Origin: Candidatus Omnitrophota bacterium
Lineage (GTDB): Bacteria; Omnitrophota; Gorgyraeia; Gygaellales; Profunditerraquicolaceae
DNA length: 38,133 nucleotides
Direction: 5' to 3'
NCBI GenBank assembly: GCA_028712505.1
Contig: JAQTQC010000014.1
Span: 1-38,133 of the forward strand
This document shows positions 22,653-29,842 of the stretch, one piece after another (the first letter of the stretch is position 1; each line of letters opens with the position of its first letter). The position numbers were made by a program, and so were the translations under genes. The notes below the pieces were generated by a model. The model was given only the letters and a program-made list of their open reading frames with translations. It did no database searches and had not been told where the DNA came from.

Positions 22653-24250
22653 GCAATCACCCGTGGTTTTGAAAATAAATCCAAGATCTGGTTTAAATTA
22701 TTCAGATCCCAGGTCCAGACTTTTTCTTCCAGGGCCCGAAGTCTGGCGTTAGGATCAATCTCTTTTAAGCTGACAATAATCTTACGCTGTGACTTGTGGT
22801 GGTATTTCTTGCATTCCCGGGAAAACTCAGCGATATCCTGCTCAGTAAGTGCATCTGTCTTAATCGCCATAATCCACAAAGAATCGCTGGATCGGCCCAA
22901 TAAGCCGTCTTTCAAGAACCGGTAGTTAAATGCCAGCGGTTTTACCTCGCGGAAATGATTAAGTCTGATTTTTTTTCGCTCAATCTGCATAAGGTCATCC
23001 TCAAACAGCTGTAACAGTTCAGATACGCGGTTAGAGAGCGGCTTCTGCGACTGATTTAAAAACTCCTGGATCAACTCCTCAATACTATCATGGAATTTTT
23101 CTTTCTGACTCTTGGCGTCATACGAAAGAGAACGCATCTTTTCCTGATAAACAAAACGCATCCAATAGGCAAACAGGCGATCGCTGACTTTAAGAAAATC
23201 ACCGCTGCGGGTAATAGCATCAAGTTCCAAAAGGTAGTTAATCCGGCAGTTCAATTCTGTCTTCTGCTTATGCAAAATGTGAGCAATATCCTTGATCCGG
23301 TTACGACCACTGGCGGCTAAATACAATATAGAGATGTAATCATTGCTGGCGGAAGCATCCAAGAAACGTTTTAGATAATTGGAGAACCTCTGGTTAAGTA
23401 TTCCTGAGGTATCGAACAACAAGCCTTCGAGTATATCGGCAAGATTAACCCGGGTATCCCCGCTTCTGGCAGCCAATGCATCGGATATGAGCTCCAGGTA
23501 AAGCGGATAACCGCCGGTAAAGTTAATTATGAAATCTTTCAACCCCGGATTCATTTTTAAACCCGGAATCCGCTGGTCGAGGTAGCGGCCGCTGGTATGC
23601 ATATCAAAAGGCTCAACATTAATAACTTCAAAATTTCCGAATAACAGAGAAAGCTGCTTGGAAAGGATGACCCTGGTTTTGAACATCATCGAACTGGTTA
23701 TGGCATACAAGGTATTTTTCTGCAGGATAAGCAGTTTGCTCCAATCCCGGTATAAATTCTTAACCCCGATATTCTCCAGATTATGGAATTCATCCAAGAA
23801 CAGAACGGTAAATTTACCTGTTTCCTGATGGATCAATTCCGGAAGGTTGAAAAGCTCAGGGATGATGTTAGTTTTCTTCCTGCGCGAAAGCTCATTCAGT
23901 ATGAAATTTATCTTAAGCGCAGTATTGGGAATGTAGGCGGCAGATTTGGAAACCAAAAAGTCCAGGTCCTCCTTTAAATTCAAACCGCTGTTTAAAAGGA
24001 AGTTGTAAAGCAGGGCGCCGATAAACCTTTTGGCAAAATCCTGGAAAGATTCAGGCCTAACCTCAAGGTAAACTGTAATAATCCGCGGGTCATAGAACTT
24101 ATCCAGAAATTTAGAGAGAATACTTGTTTTGCCGACATTTTCTTCACCGATAATGGCGATATTCTGCCGGTAGCCTTCTTTAAGGCTGCCGATACGTTTC
24201 TCCAGTATCTCTATATAATTTCTACGGTCAAAAAATTTATCTTTTATCAT
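22649..24250 (-). CDS. archaeal-type ATPase (ATPase_2-like) with C-terminal domain
   Basis: The 533-residue protein begins with FDRRNYIEILEKRIGSL, then Walker A GEENVGKT (35-42) and Walker B VLFLDEF (149-155), typical of the ATPase_2 or 'archaeal ATPase' group of the STAND superfamily. A winged-helix-like part (about 310-370) and a C-terminal domain of about 110 residues follow. SDSLWIMAIKTDALTEQDI near residue 460-480 resembles the core of PD-(D/E)xK nucleases with the acidic residue lost (AIK instead of EVK). The gene overlaps NlpD-like and phosphoesterase genes by four bases on each side. Confidence 0.8.
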   Translation of the reverse strand: MIKDKFFDRRNYIEILEKRIGSLKEGYRQNIAIIGEENVGKTSILSKFLDKFYDPRIITVYLEVRPESFQDFAKRFIGALLYNFLLNSGLNLKEDLDFLVSKSAAYIPNTALKINFILNELSRRKKTNIIPELFNLPELIHQETGKFTVLFLDEFHNLENIGVKNLYRDWSKLLILQKNTLYAITSSMMFKTRVILSKQLSLLFGNFEVINVEPFDMHTSGRYLDQRIPGLKMNPGLKDFIINFTGGYPLYLELISDALAARSGDTRVNLADILEGLLFDTSGILNQRFSNYLKRFLDASASNDYISILYLAASGRNRIKDIAHILHKQKTELNCRINYLLELDAITRSGDFLKVSDRLFAYWMRFVYQEKMRSLSYDAKSQKEKFHDSIEELIQEFLNQSQKPLSNRVSELLQLFEDDLMQIERKKIRLNHFREVKPLAFNYRFLKDGLLGRSSDSLWIMAIKTDALTEQDIAEFSRECKKYHHKSQRKIIVSLKEIDPNARLRALEEKVWTWDLNNLNQILDLFSKPRVIA

Positions 24251-24906
24251 GTTAGATAAAAAAGCGGATTCTGAGGTAAAGAATGCTTACGGATTTCAAA
24301 ATGAAAATAGTTGCTCTTGCCCTTGGCTGTCGGACTGATACGACCAATCAATGCACCTCTTTGCACATTCTCTCCCGGCCTTACATAAAATTCTGACGCC
24401 CGGCAATAAACACTCCGCAGGCCATTACCATGGTCAATAATCAACGTCTTGCCGAAATTACCGAAGTTAGTTACATAAAAAACTACTGTTCCTGATCCCG
24501 AAGCAAGTATATCGGCCTCTAAAGGAACCTGGATATTTATCCCTTTATTGATCAAGTTTTGATAGTTGGCGCCAAAACCAGCCAATACCCTGCCTTTCAA
24601 AGGCCAGATAAAATCATCTCCGCTGGAAAACAACGTTTCGCTTTGCGGCTTTAGACGGTTAGGTATCAGCAATACCTGGCCGATTTCAATAGTTGCATCT
24701 TCCGAAATGTTATTCGCCCGCAGGATATCATCGATATCTACATTATACATCTTGGATATCCTCCAAAGCGTCTGTTTGGGTTCTACGCGGTGCTGCAAGC
24801 CGCTAACCGCCTGGCGCGAAACAGGTGGCCTTGGACCCGTATAAGTCGGGGCACTCGCGCAGCCACTTGCAATTAAAACTATTAAAATAAAAATTATATT
24901 TTTCAT
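24247..24906 (-). CDS. NlpD-like LysM/LytM lipoprotein, catalytic residues missing
   Basis: The 219-residue protein has a lipobox (C16 in IASGC), a LysM domain (about 40-83) and a C-terminal LytM (M23) domain (about 105-215). The zinc ligands are lost: the HxxxD position reads NKGIN, YAHL reads YCRAS, and HLHFE reads YFHFE. This is the pattern of NlpD and EnvC activators, which stimulate cell-wall amidases rather than cut themselves. ATG 24906 is chosen over TTG 24909. It overlaps the ATPase gene by four bases. Confidence 0.88.
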   Translation of the reverse strand: MKNIIFILIVLIASGCASAPTYTGPRPPVSRQAVSGLQHRVEPKQTLWRISKMYNVDIDDILRANNISEDATIEIGQVLLIPNRLKPQSETLFSSGDDFIWPLKGRVLAGFGANYQNLINKGINIQVPLEADILASGSGTVVFYVTNFGNFGKTLIIDHGNGLRSVYCRASEFYVRPGENVQRGALIGRISPTAKGKSNYFHFEIRKHSLPQNPLFYLT

Positions 24907-24949
24907 CAACCCTGTATTCTACATACTAGCTACTAAATACTGATTTAAT

Positions 24950-25020
24950 AGCGGGTGAGCGGAATCGGACCGCCATATGCAGCTTGGGAAGCTGCCATTC
25001 TACCACTGAATTACACCCGC
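24950..25020 (-). tRNA. tRNA-Gly (CCC)
   Basis: The 71-nt sequence folds as a cloverleaf: 7-bp acceptor stem (GCGGGTG/CACCCGC), D arm with ATTC/GAAT and GG in the loop, 5-bp anticodon stem (GCAGC/GCTGC) with loop TTCCCAA giving anticodon CCC, and a T arm with GGCGG/CCGCT. The discriminator is U, as in glycine tRNAs, and CCA is not encoded. One oddity: the T loop reads TCCGATT, with C where U55 is nearly universal. It lies after thiC and before the NlpD-like gene. Confidence 0.93.
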
Positions 25021-25021
25021 G

Positions 25022-25066
25022 ATACCTATCGCGCATCGACGCAATACCTATCAGCGTCGGACGCTG
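25022..25066. repeat. two imperfect direct repeats and a palindrome beside tRNA-Gly
   Basis: ATACCTATC occurs twice, at 25022 and 25044, each followed by a related GC-rich stretch ending in GACGC, giving two 21-base units 22 bases apart. The second unit contains a perfect palindrome CAGCGTC-G-GACGCTG (25052-25066). They lie between the tRNA and the structured element copy at 25081-25144. No function is known. Confidence 0.55.
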
Positions 25067-25080
25067 TCTTGCCAAGCGCG

Positions 25081-25144
25081 CACCAGCGCAATCGCCGCAG
25101 AAAGCGGCGTACCCGCCTTTCCTATTGGCGGGGTAACACTGGTA
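25081..25144. repeat. structured two-hairpin intercistronic element, copy C
   Basis: On the plus strand an outer pair ACCAG/CTGGT (25082-25086 with 25139-25143) encloses GCGCAAT, a 6-bp hairpin CGCCGC-AGAAA-GCGGCG (25093-25109) and a second hairpin CCCGCC-TTTCCTATT-GGCGGG (25112-25132). The second loop contains TCCT. The same layout occurs at 28568-28628 and 34870-34924 with different stems. It lies directly after the thiC stop. Confidence 0.6.
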
Positions 25145-25154
25145 CTTCAATCTA

Positions 25155-26438
25155 CTATTTCTTCGAGCAATCTTCCATCAGCTTGATCGAACAATATTTC
25201 CCGCACATTGTGCATACGTCGGAAAATTCAGGCTTACTGGATAAACGATACTGTTTTGCTCTTTCAGGATTTATTGAAAGCTGGATCTGCTTTTTCCAAT
25301 CCCTGGCTTTACGGGCAGAGGAGATATCTCTATCCCAGCCTATAGCCAGACCCCTGCGCTTAACTAAATCTCCCGCATGAGCAGCAATCCGTGAAGCAAT
25401 GACCCCTTCCCGCACATCTTCTACTGTTGGATGACGCAGATGTTCAGCCGGAGTTACATAACAAAGAAAATCTGCGCCAAAACTGGCAGCTAAAGAACCG
25501 CCGATCGCGGATGTAATATGGTCATAGCCGGGAGCAACATCGGTAACTAAAGGGCCTAACACATAAAAAGGAGCCCCGTTACAATATTTTTTCTGCAAAA
25601 GTATATTTTTCTTGATTTGATCCAACGGAACATGCCCGGGCCCCTCAACCATAACCTGTACCCCTCTTGCCTGGGCACGTTTTGCCAATGCACCAAGAAT
25701 CTTCAATTCCGTAATCTGAGCTTTATCCGTAGCATCTAAGATTGAACCCGGCCTCAAACCATCTCCCAGGCTTAAAGTTACATCATATTGATTAGCGATA
25801 TCGAGGATTTGTTCAAAATGAGTATAAAAAGGATTTTCTTTTTTATGGTATTTTATCCAATTAGCAATAATCGCTCCACCCCGGGAAACCAGGCCCATAA
25901 GCCTTTTTTGCTTCTTGAGGGCTTTAAGACTTGTCCGAGTTACGCCGCAATGAATGGTAAAAAAATCCACCCCCTGTTTTGCCTGATCATTCAATACTTC
26001 AAGAATATCCTCAGCGCTGAATTCGATAAAATTATTATTCTTTTTCTGGGCCCGGACAGCCGCCTCATAGACAGGTACAGTACCTACGGGAACAGTTGAG
26101 AATTTTAGAACTTCCCGCCTCATCTTACTCAAATCCCCTCCCACGCTCAAATCCATCAGCGCATCTGCACCATGTTCTATAGCAACCTTAAGTTTTTCAA
26201 TTTCATCGGGAATGCTTGATTCATCGGTAGAGGTACCGAGGTTAGCGTTGATTTTAGTAGAGAGGCTACTGCCTATGGCGCAAGGTTTACTGATTTTATG
26301 ATTTATATTTAAAGGGATAACCACCTTGCCGGCCCGGATAAGCCGCATGAGTTGGATTGGCCGGACACCTTCAAGACGGGCGACCTTACGCATAAGCCCG
26401 GTTACTATATTTTTCTTTGCGTATTCTAATTGGGTCAT
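25155..26438 (-). CDS. thiC: phosphomethylpyrimidine synthase
   Basis: The 427-residue radical SAM enzyme converts aminoimidazole ribotide to hydroxymethylpyrimidine phosphate for thiamine. ThiC signatures include NANLGTST, DLSVGGDL, FFTIHCGVT, SRGG, SLGDGLRPGS and VMVEGPGHVP. The cluster site near the C-terminus is C409, C412, C416 (CTMCGKYC), one residue shorter than the CX2CX4C of the long enzymes, as I remember for the short anaerobe-type ThiC. It overlaps thiE by four bases. No TPP riboswitch is seen in front. Confidence 0.96.
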   Translation of the reverse strand: MTQLEYAKKNIVTGLMRKVARLEGVRPIQLMRLIRAGKVVIPLNINHKISKPCAIGSSLSTKINANLGTSTDESSIPDEIEKLKVAIEHGADALMDLSVGGDLSKMRREVLKFSTVPVGTVPVYEAAVRAQKKNNNFIEFSAEDILEVLNDQAKQGVDFFTIHCGVTRTSLKALKKQKRLMGLVSRGGAIIANWIKYHKKENPFYTHFEQILDIANQYDVTLSLGDGLRPGSILDATDKAQITELKILGALAKRAQARGVQVMVEGPGHVPLDQIKKNILLQKKYCNGAPFYVLGPLVTDVAPGYDHITSAIGGSLAASFGADFLCYVTPAEHLRHPTVEDVREGVIASRIAAHAGDLVKRRGLAIGWDRDISSARKARDWKKQIQLSINPERAKQYRLSSKPEFSDVCTMCGKYCSIKLMEDCSKK

Positions 26439-27064
26439 TTTATCTTAAGATAGCTTTCTTTAACTTTCTTAAATAACCGGCTTGCCACACAAGCAGGATT
26501 ATCCGCTTTTAGAATTGCCCGGGCTACGGCAATCCGCTTAGCCCCACAAGCGATGATTTGCCCTAAATTAGCTTCATTGACATCGCCGATTGCAAAATAC
26601 GGTATTCTTATCCTACCCTTAAGCTGACGCAAAACCCTTAGCCCGATTGGCCTGTATTCAGGTTTAGTGGCAGTAGAATATACCGGGCCGATACCGATAT
26701 AATCCGCACCATCTTTTTGCGCTTTCAAAGCCTGTTTAAGGCTATGACAGGATATACCGATAATCTTATCTTTTCCCAATAAAATCCTTGCCTGCTTCAG
26801 AGGAAGATCCCCCTGCCCCAGATGCACGCCGTCGGCGCCGGACAAAAGAGCCAGATCGATATAATCGTTGACAATAAAGAGCGTTTTAGTCCCGTTTAAA
26901 AGCTTGGACAGCTTAACCGCCGATTTTAATACCTGCGATTTAGCAGAAAACTTATCCCGTAATTGGATTATCCCTACCCCGCAAGAAGACAGCTTTGCAT
27001 AACCCGGTTTATCGATGATCAGGTAAAGAAGAGACTTTTTTAAAAGAATCTTTCTCGATTTCAT
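26435..27064 (-). CDS. thiE: thiamine phosphate synthase
   Basis: The 209-residue TIM-barrel enzyme joins HMP-PP and thiazole phosphate. LFIVNDYIDLALLSGADGVHLGQGDLPL (about 62-90), IGISCHSL and GPVYSTATKPE are its signatures, and GDV near residue 160 follows. ATG 27064 gives the full length but overlaps thiD2 by 56 bases. Removing one A from the A6 run at 27036-27041 would fuse the two proteins in frame (FKK joined to SLLYLIIDK), so an ancestral ThiD2-ThiE fusion is plausible. Confidence 0.94.
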   Translation of the reverse strand: MKSRKILLKKSLLYLIIDKPGYAKLSSCGVGIIQLRDKFSAKSQVLKSAVKLSKLLNGTKTLFIVNDYIDLALLSGADGVHLGQGDLPLKQARILLGKDKIIGISCHSLKQALKAQKDGADYIGIGPVYSTATKPEYRPIGLRVLRQLKGRIRIPYFAIGDVNEANLGQIIACGAKRIAVARAILKADNPACVASRLFKKVKESYLKIK

Positions 27065-27461
27065 AAACTTTATACCTGAGCCTTTTAAAAGATAAAGCCG
27101 TCTTTTCGTCGATTAATTTGGCGAATTCTTCGAGCACGCGCAAGGATTCTTTTACTCTCTGGATATTGGCCCGGAAAATATCTTGGCAACTGGAACGTTG
27201 CAATTCTCCACGGGAGTTCAATCTGCCTACATCAGCGCCGCTATTGCGCTCCCCGAGCAACGCAGAAACAGGATAAACCTTCCTTGCTACACGGTCAATC
27301 TCATGCCTGATTTGCTTAAAAGACGCCGTGAGCTTATGGTTATCCAGAACAAAACGCGCTATCTCCTCACAAACGCGCAACCCTTCTTTAACCCGATTCA
27401 GGTTGGCATCGATAATCCGATAGATATTGCTATTTTTCCGTAAAACCTTAACGCCCTTCAT
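27009..27461 (-). CDS. ThiD2-like domain protein (HMP-P kinase family)
   Basis: The 150-residue helical protein contains RIIDANLNRVKEGLRVCEEI near the N-terminus and ANIQRVKESLRVLEEF in the second half, the two related repeats of the domain usually found at the N-terminus of ThiE (ThiD2, Pfam PF17792). The family includes monofunctional HMP-phosphate kinases; no ordinary ThiD is seen in the window, so this could supply HMP-PP. ATG 27461 has GGAGG 8 bases upstream and is preferred to TTG 27497 and ATG 27476. Confidence 0.82.
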   Translation of the reverse strand: MKGVKVLRKNSNIYRIIDANLNRVKEGLRVCEEIARFVLDNHKLTASFKQIRHEIDRVARKVYPVSALLGERNSGADVGRLNSRGELQRSSCQDIFRANIQRVKESLRVLEEFAKLIDEKTALSFKRLRYKVYEIEKDSFKKVSSLPDHR

Positions 27462-27500
27462 CCCCTTTTCCTCCATATAGACAAATGGGGATTGCAAAAG

Positions 27501-28013
27501 TCATTTATCTCCAGAAAAACAGGCGATCTTATTGATTATCGCACTGGTTGAACGGCCATTGACTAACTTTACGGTTTGCACCTTGCCGCCATAACTTTCG
27601 ACAAAATCCGCTCCGATAATCTTTTTCTTACTCCAATCCGAACCCTTAACCAAAATATCCGGCTTAAGCGCCATTATCACTTTAAGCGGATTGGTTTCTT
27701 TGAACAAAACTACAAAATCTACACACCCTAACGCTTCAACCACCTTTAAACGATCTGTTTCATTGATAATCGGACGGTTCTTGCCTTTAATTTTTTTAAT
27801 CGAAGAGTCGCTATTAACTCCGACGACCAAATAATCTCCTTTGGCCCGGGCATCCTGCAAGTATTTAGTATGGCCGTAATGCAGGATATCAAAACAGCCA
27901 TTGGTAAAGACTATACGCTTACCGTTTTTCTTAAGGCGTTCAATTTTTCGCTTAAGAGCGGAAAGAGAACTTATCTTTGTTCCTGACAAAGCTCTTGCTC
28001 GATCATTTCGCAT
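27501..28013 (-). CDS. rfaE2: D-glycero-beta-D-manno-heptose 1-phosphate adenylyltransferase
   Basis: The 170-residue protein has FTNGCFDILHYGHTKYL (about 36-52), the nucleotidyltransferase HxGH-like motif, and GSDW and GRSTS later. It is the C-terminal, adenylyltransferase half of HldE standing alone, and makes ADP-heptose. The kinase half (HldA) and GmhB are not in this window, so the pathway must be completed elsewhere. The start overlaps gmhA by 43 bases. Confidence 0.9.
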   Translation of the reverse strand: MRNDRARALSGTKISSLSALKRKIERLKKNGKRIVFTNGCFDILHYGHTKYLQDARAKGDYLVVGVNSDSSIKKIKGKNRPIINETDRLKVVEALGCVDFVVLFKETNPLKVIMALKPDILVKGSDWSKKKIIGADFVESYGGKVQTVKLVNGRSTSAIINKIACFSGDK

Positions 28014-28549
28014 ATTATATGGGCAATAGTAATGTGCGCCTCCTGAATCCTGGCGGTTATTTTAGAAGGAACCAGTAAAGACACATCCGCTAATTTCACA
28101 ATTTCTCCGCCGTCACCACCACTTAAGGCCACGGTTTTAATCCCCATTTTCTTGGCTTGCTTAATTCCTAAGGCTACGTTCTTTGCTTTACCGCTGGTAG
28201 ATATGCCCAACACAACATCATTCTTCTTGCCTAAAGCCTCTACCTGCCTTGAAAAAACCACATCATAACCATAGTCATTTGCCAGAGAAGTCAATATTGC
28301 AGTATTGGTAGTCAAGGCGATTGCCGCCAATGCCGAACGATCTTTCTTGAACCGGCCGACAAGCTCAGCAGCAATATGCTGGCTATCGCTGGCTGAACCA
28401 CCATTACCAAAAACAATCACCTTGCCGTCTTTTTTAAGACAATCTATCATGAGATGAGAAATCTCATAGATTGAATCGATCTGATTACGCAGGATCTCTT
28501 CTTTAACCTGGATACTTTCTAAAAGTATATCCTTGATTCTCTCGCGCAT
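27971..28549 (-). CDS. gmhA: D-sedoheptulose 7-phosphate isomerase
   Basis: The 192-residue SIS-domain protein contains FGNGGSASDSQHIAAELVGRF (about 47-67), GISTSGKAKNV and QEAHITIAHIICEMIEQ, the catalytic and metal-binding segments of GmhA. It makes D-glycero-D-manno-heptose 7-phosphate, the first step of ADP-heptose synthesis for LPS cores or glycoproteins. ATG 28549 has GGAGGA four bases upstream; the upstream frame extension is rejected. The GGAGGA can be masked by a perfect hairpin. Confidence 0.94.
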   Translation of the reverse strand: MRERIKDILLESIQVKEEILRNQIDSIYEISHLMIDCLKKDGKVIVFGNGGSASDSQHIAAELVGRFKKDRSALAAIALTTNTAILTSLANDYGYDVVFSRQVEALGKKNDVVLGISTSGKAKNVALGIKQAKKMGIKTVALSGGDGGEIVKLADVSLLVPSKITARIQEAHITIAHIICEMIEQELCQEQR

Positions 28550-28553
28550 TTTT

Positions 28554-28569
28554 TCCTCCACCTGGAGGA
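28554..28569 (-). promoter_or_regulatory. hairpin masking the gmhA ribosome-binding site
   Basis: In the minus-strand transcript TCCTCC, a 4-base AGGT loop and GGAGGA form a perfect 6-bp stem. GGAGGA is the Shine-Dalgarno site of gmhA, four bases before its ATG. In the closed form translation initiation would be blocked. It could open through translating ribosomes, temperature or a ligand; which one is not visible. Confidence 0.6.
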
Positions 28570-28628
28570 CACCCGCGCAATTTTGCCCACAAGGGCAACA
28601 CCAACGCAATTCCTTTAAGCGTTGGGTG
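28568..28628. repeat. structured two-hairpin intercistronic element, copy A
   Basis: On the plus strand CACC (28570-28573) can pair with GGTG (28625-28628), enclosing GCGCAATTTT, the 6-bp hairpin TTGCCC-ACAA-GGGCAA (28583-28598) and CAACGC/GCGTTG around an 11-base loop that contains TCCT (28602-28624). It lies between pfkA and gmhA, just upstream of the RBS hairpin. The same flanks occur at 34870-34924. Confidence 0.62.
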
Positions 28629-28651
28629 GCAGCGCCGAGTGCCCCTACATC

Positions 28652-29683
28652 TTACCCAAAGAAAACTTTGGCAATGTCATATAACTCCATGTCAACGGTC
28701 TTTAAAGCCTTTACCGCATCTTCAAGCGGCACGTCAATAATCTTGATACCGGCCAGAGCCACCATCCTGCCGAATTTCTTGTTCTTGATCAGCTCAACCG
28801 CTTTTACCCCTAAACGTGTGCCTAATACGCGGTCAAAAGCAGTGGGAGAACCGCCTCTTTGTATATGGCCTAAAACACTGACCCTGGTTTCAAAACCAGT
28901 CCTTTTCTCGATTAAAGAAGCCAGATTCTCTCCAATACCTCCCAGGCGGACATGACCAAAAGCATCAAGCTTCTGCTCCTGGGTAACCATATCTCCATCC
29001 TTAAACTGAGCGCCTTCGGCAACTACAACAATACTAAAAGTCTTTCCTCTGGCGTGCCTTTTCTTGATAATCTCACAGACCTCGTCTATATCAATCGGTA
29101 TCTCCGGGATCAAAATAACATCCGCCCCTCCGGCTATCCCAGCTTCAATGGCAATCCAACCTGCATGCCTACCCATCACCTCAGCCACGATAATCCGATG
29201 ATGGCTTTCAGCCGTAGTATGTAAGCGGTCGATACACTCCGTAGCAACATTTAAAGCGGTATCAAAACCAAAGGTATAATCAGTAGCAGATAAATCATTG
29301 TCTATGGTCTTGGGTACTCCAACTATATTCGGCAGGCCATCCTTAACTAATTTAGAGGCAACGCCCAGAGTGTCTTCGCCGCCGACAGCAACCAGGGCAT
29401 CAAGACCCATTTTCTTAAAGCTATCCTTAACTCTTTCTACGTCACCTTGAGTTTTATACGGATTAGTACGGCTGGTACCAAGGATAGTCCCGCCTTTAGG
29501 GAGTATCCCGGAAACAGTATTTAAATTTAAAGGCATGGTATCATTCTCAACCAGACCTTTCCAGCCATTCTTGACACCTACTATTTCATAACCTTCAAGC
29601 AAAGCCTTACGCACCACTGCTCGAATTACCGGGTTTAATCCTGGACAATCACCACCACCTGTTAAAATACCGATCCTTGCCAT
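28652..29683 (-). CDS. pfkA: 6-phosphofructokinase, probably pyrophosphate-dependent
   Basis: The 343-residue protein contains GGGDCPGLN (9-17), GGEDT (101-105), PKTIDND (124-130), and MGRHAGW, of the mixed-substrate PFK group. The D in GGEDT (instead of G in GGDGS) and the K in PKTIDND (instead of G) are the residues I associate with pyrophosphate rather than ATP use, so fructose 6-phosphate phosphorylation may be reversible. ATG 29683 has AAGGAG upstream; TTG 29689 is rejected. Confidence 0.92.
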   Translation of the reverse strand: MARIGILTGGGDCPGLNPVIRAVVRKALLEGYEIVGVKNGWKGLVENDTMPLNLNTVSGILPKGGTILGTSRTNPYKTQGDVERVKDSFKKMGLDALVAVGGEDTLGVASKLVKDGLPNIVGVPKTIDNDLSATDYTFGFDTALNVATECIDRLHTTAESHHRIIVAEVMGRHAGWIAIEAGIAGGADVILIPEIPIDIDEVCEIIKKRHARGKTFSIVVVAEGAQFKDGDMVTQEQKLDAFGHVRLGGIGENLASLIEKRTGFETRVSVLGHIQRGGSPTAFDRVLGTRLGVKAVELIKNKKFGRMVALAGIKIIDVPLEDAVKALKTVDMELYDIAKVFFG

Positions 29684-29732
29684 TTTCAATCTCCTTCTGT
29701 TTTTGTTTAATGCACTATGCCATGTATGATTG

Positions 29733-29748
29733 GCAAGTGCGCACTTGC
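29733..29748. other. perfect 16-bp palindrome upstream of pfkA
   Basis: GCAAGTGC is followed directly by its complement GCACTTGC, a gap-free 16-bp inverted repeat. It lies 50 bases before the pfkA start in a 159-base non-coding gap. It might be a dimeric regulator's operator or a cruciform; no promoter boxes clear enough to report are seen near it. Confidence 0.6.
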
Positions 29749-29786
29749 TGTGCGAAATCTGAACCCCAAAAATAATCTAACGAAAT

Positions 29787-29805
29787 CCTTGCGCGAAGCA
29801 CAAGG
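29787..29805 (-). terminator. weak hairpin after amaP
   Basis: In the minus-strand transcript CCTTGTGC and GCGCAAGG form an 8-bp stem with one G-U pair and a 3-base loop, 38 bases after the amaP stop. A short U-run (TTATTTTTGG) begins only about 12 bases later, so it is at best a weak terminator or an mRNA-stabilising hairpin. Confidence 0.3.
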
Positions 29806-29842
29806 GCCATAGACATCCCGGACAAAAAACTATTTGGACTTA

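Noticed and set aside
24926-25150. 74-residue minus-strand frame through the tRNA region
   Set aside because: It runs through tRNA-Gly and the hairpins of the structured element, has no ribosome-binding site and resembles no protein; it is a by-product of GC-rich structure.
26435-28660. TPP riboswitch in front of the thiamine genes
   Set aside because: The genes overlap or are separated by a few bases, and no CTGAGA-type thi-box context is seen in the spaces.
29787-29805. Strong intrinsic terminator after amaP
   Set aside because: The hairpin is good, but the U-run begins about 12 bases downstream; I keep it only as a weak candidate.
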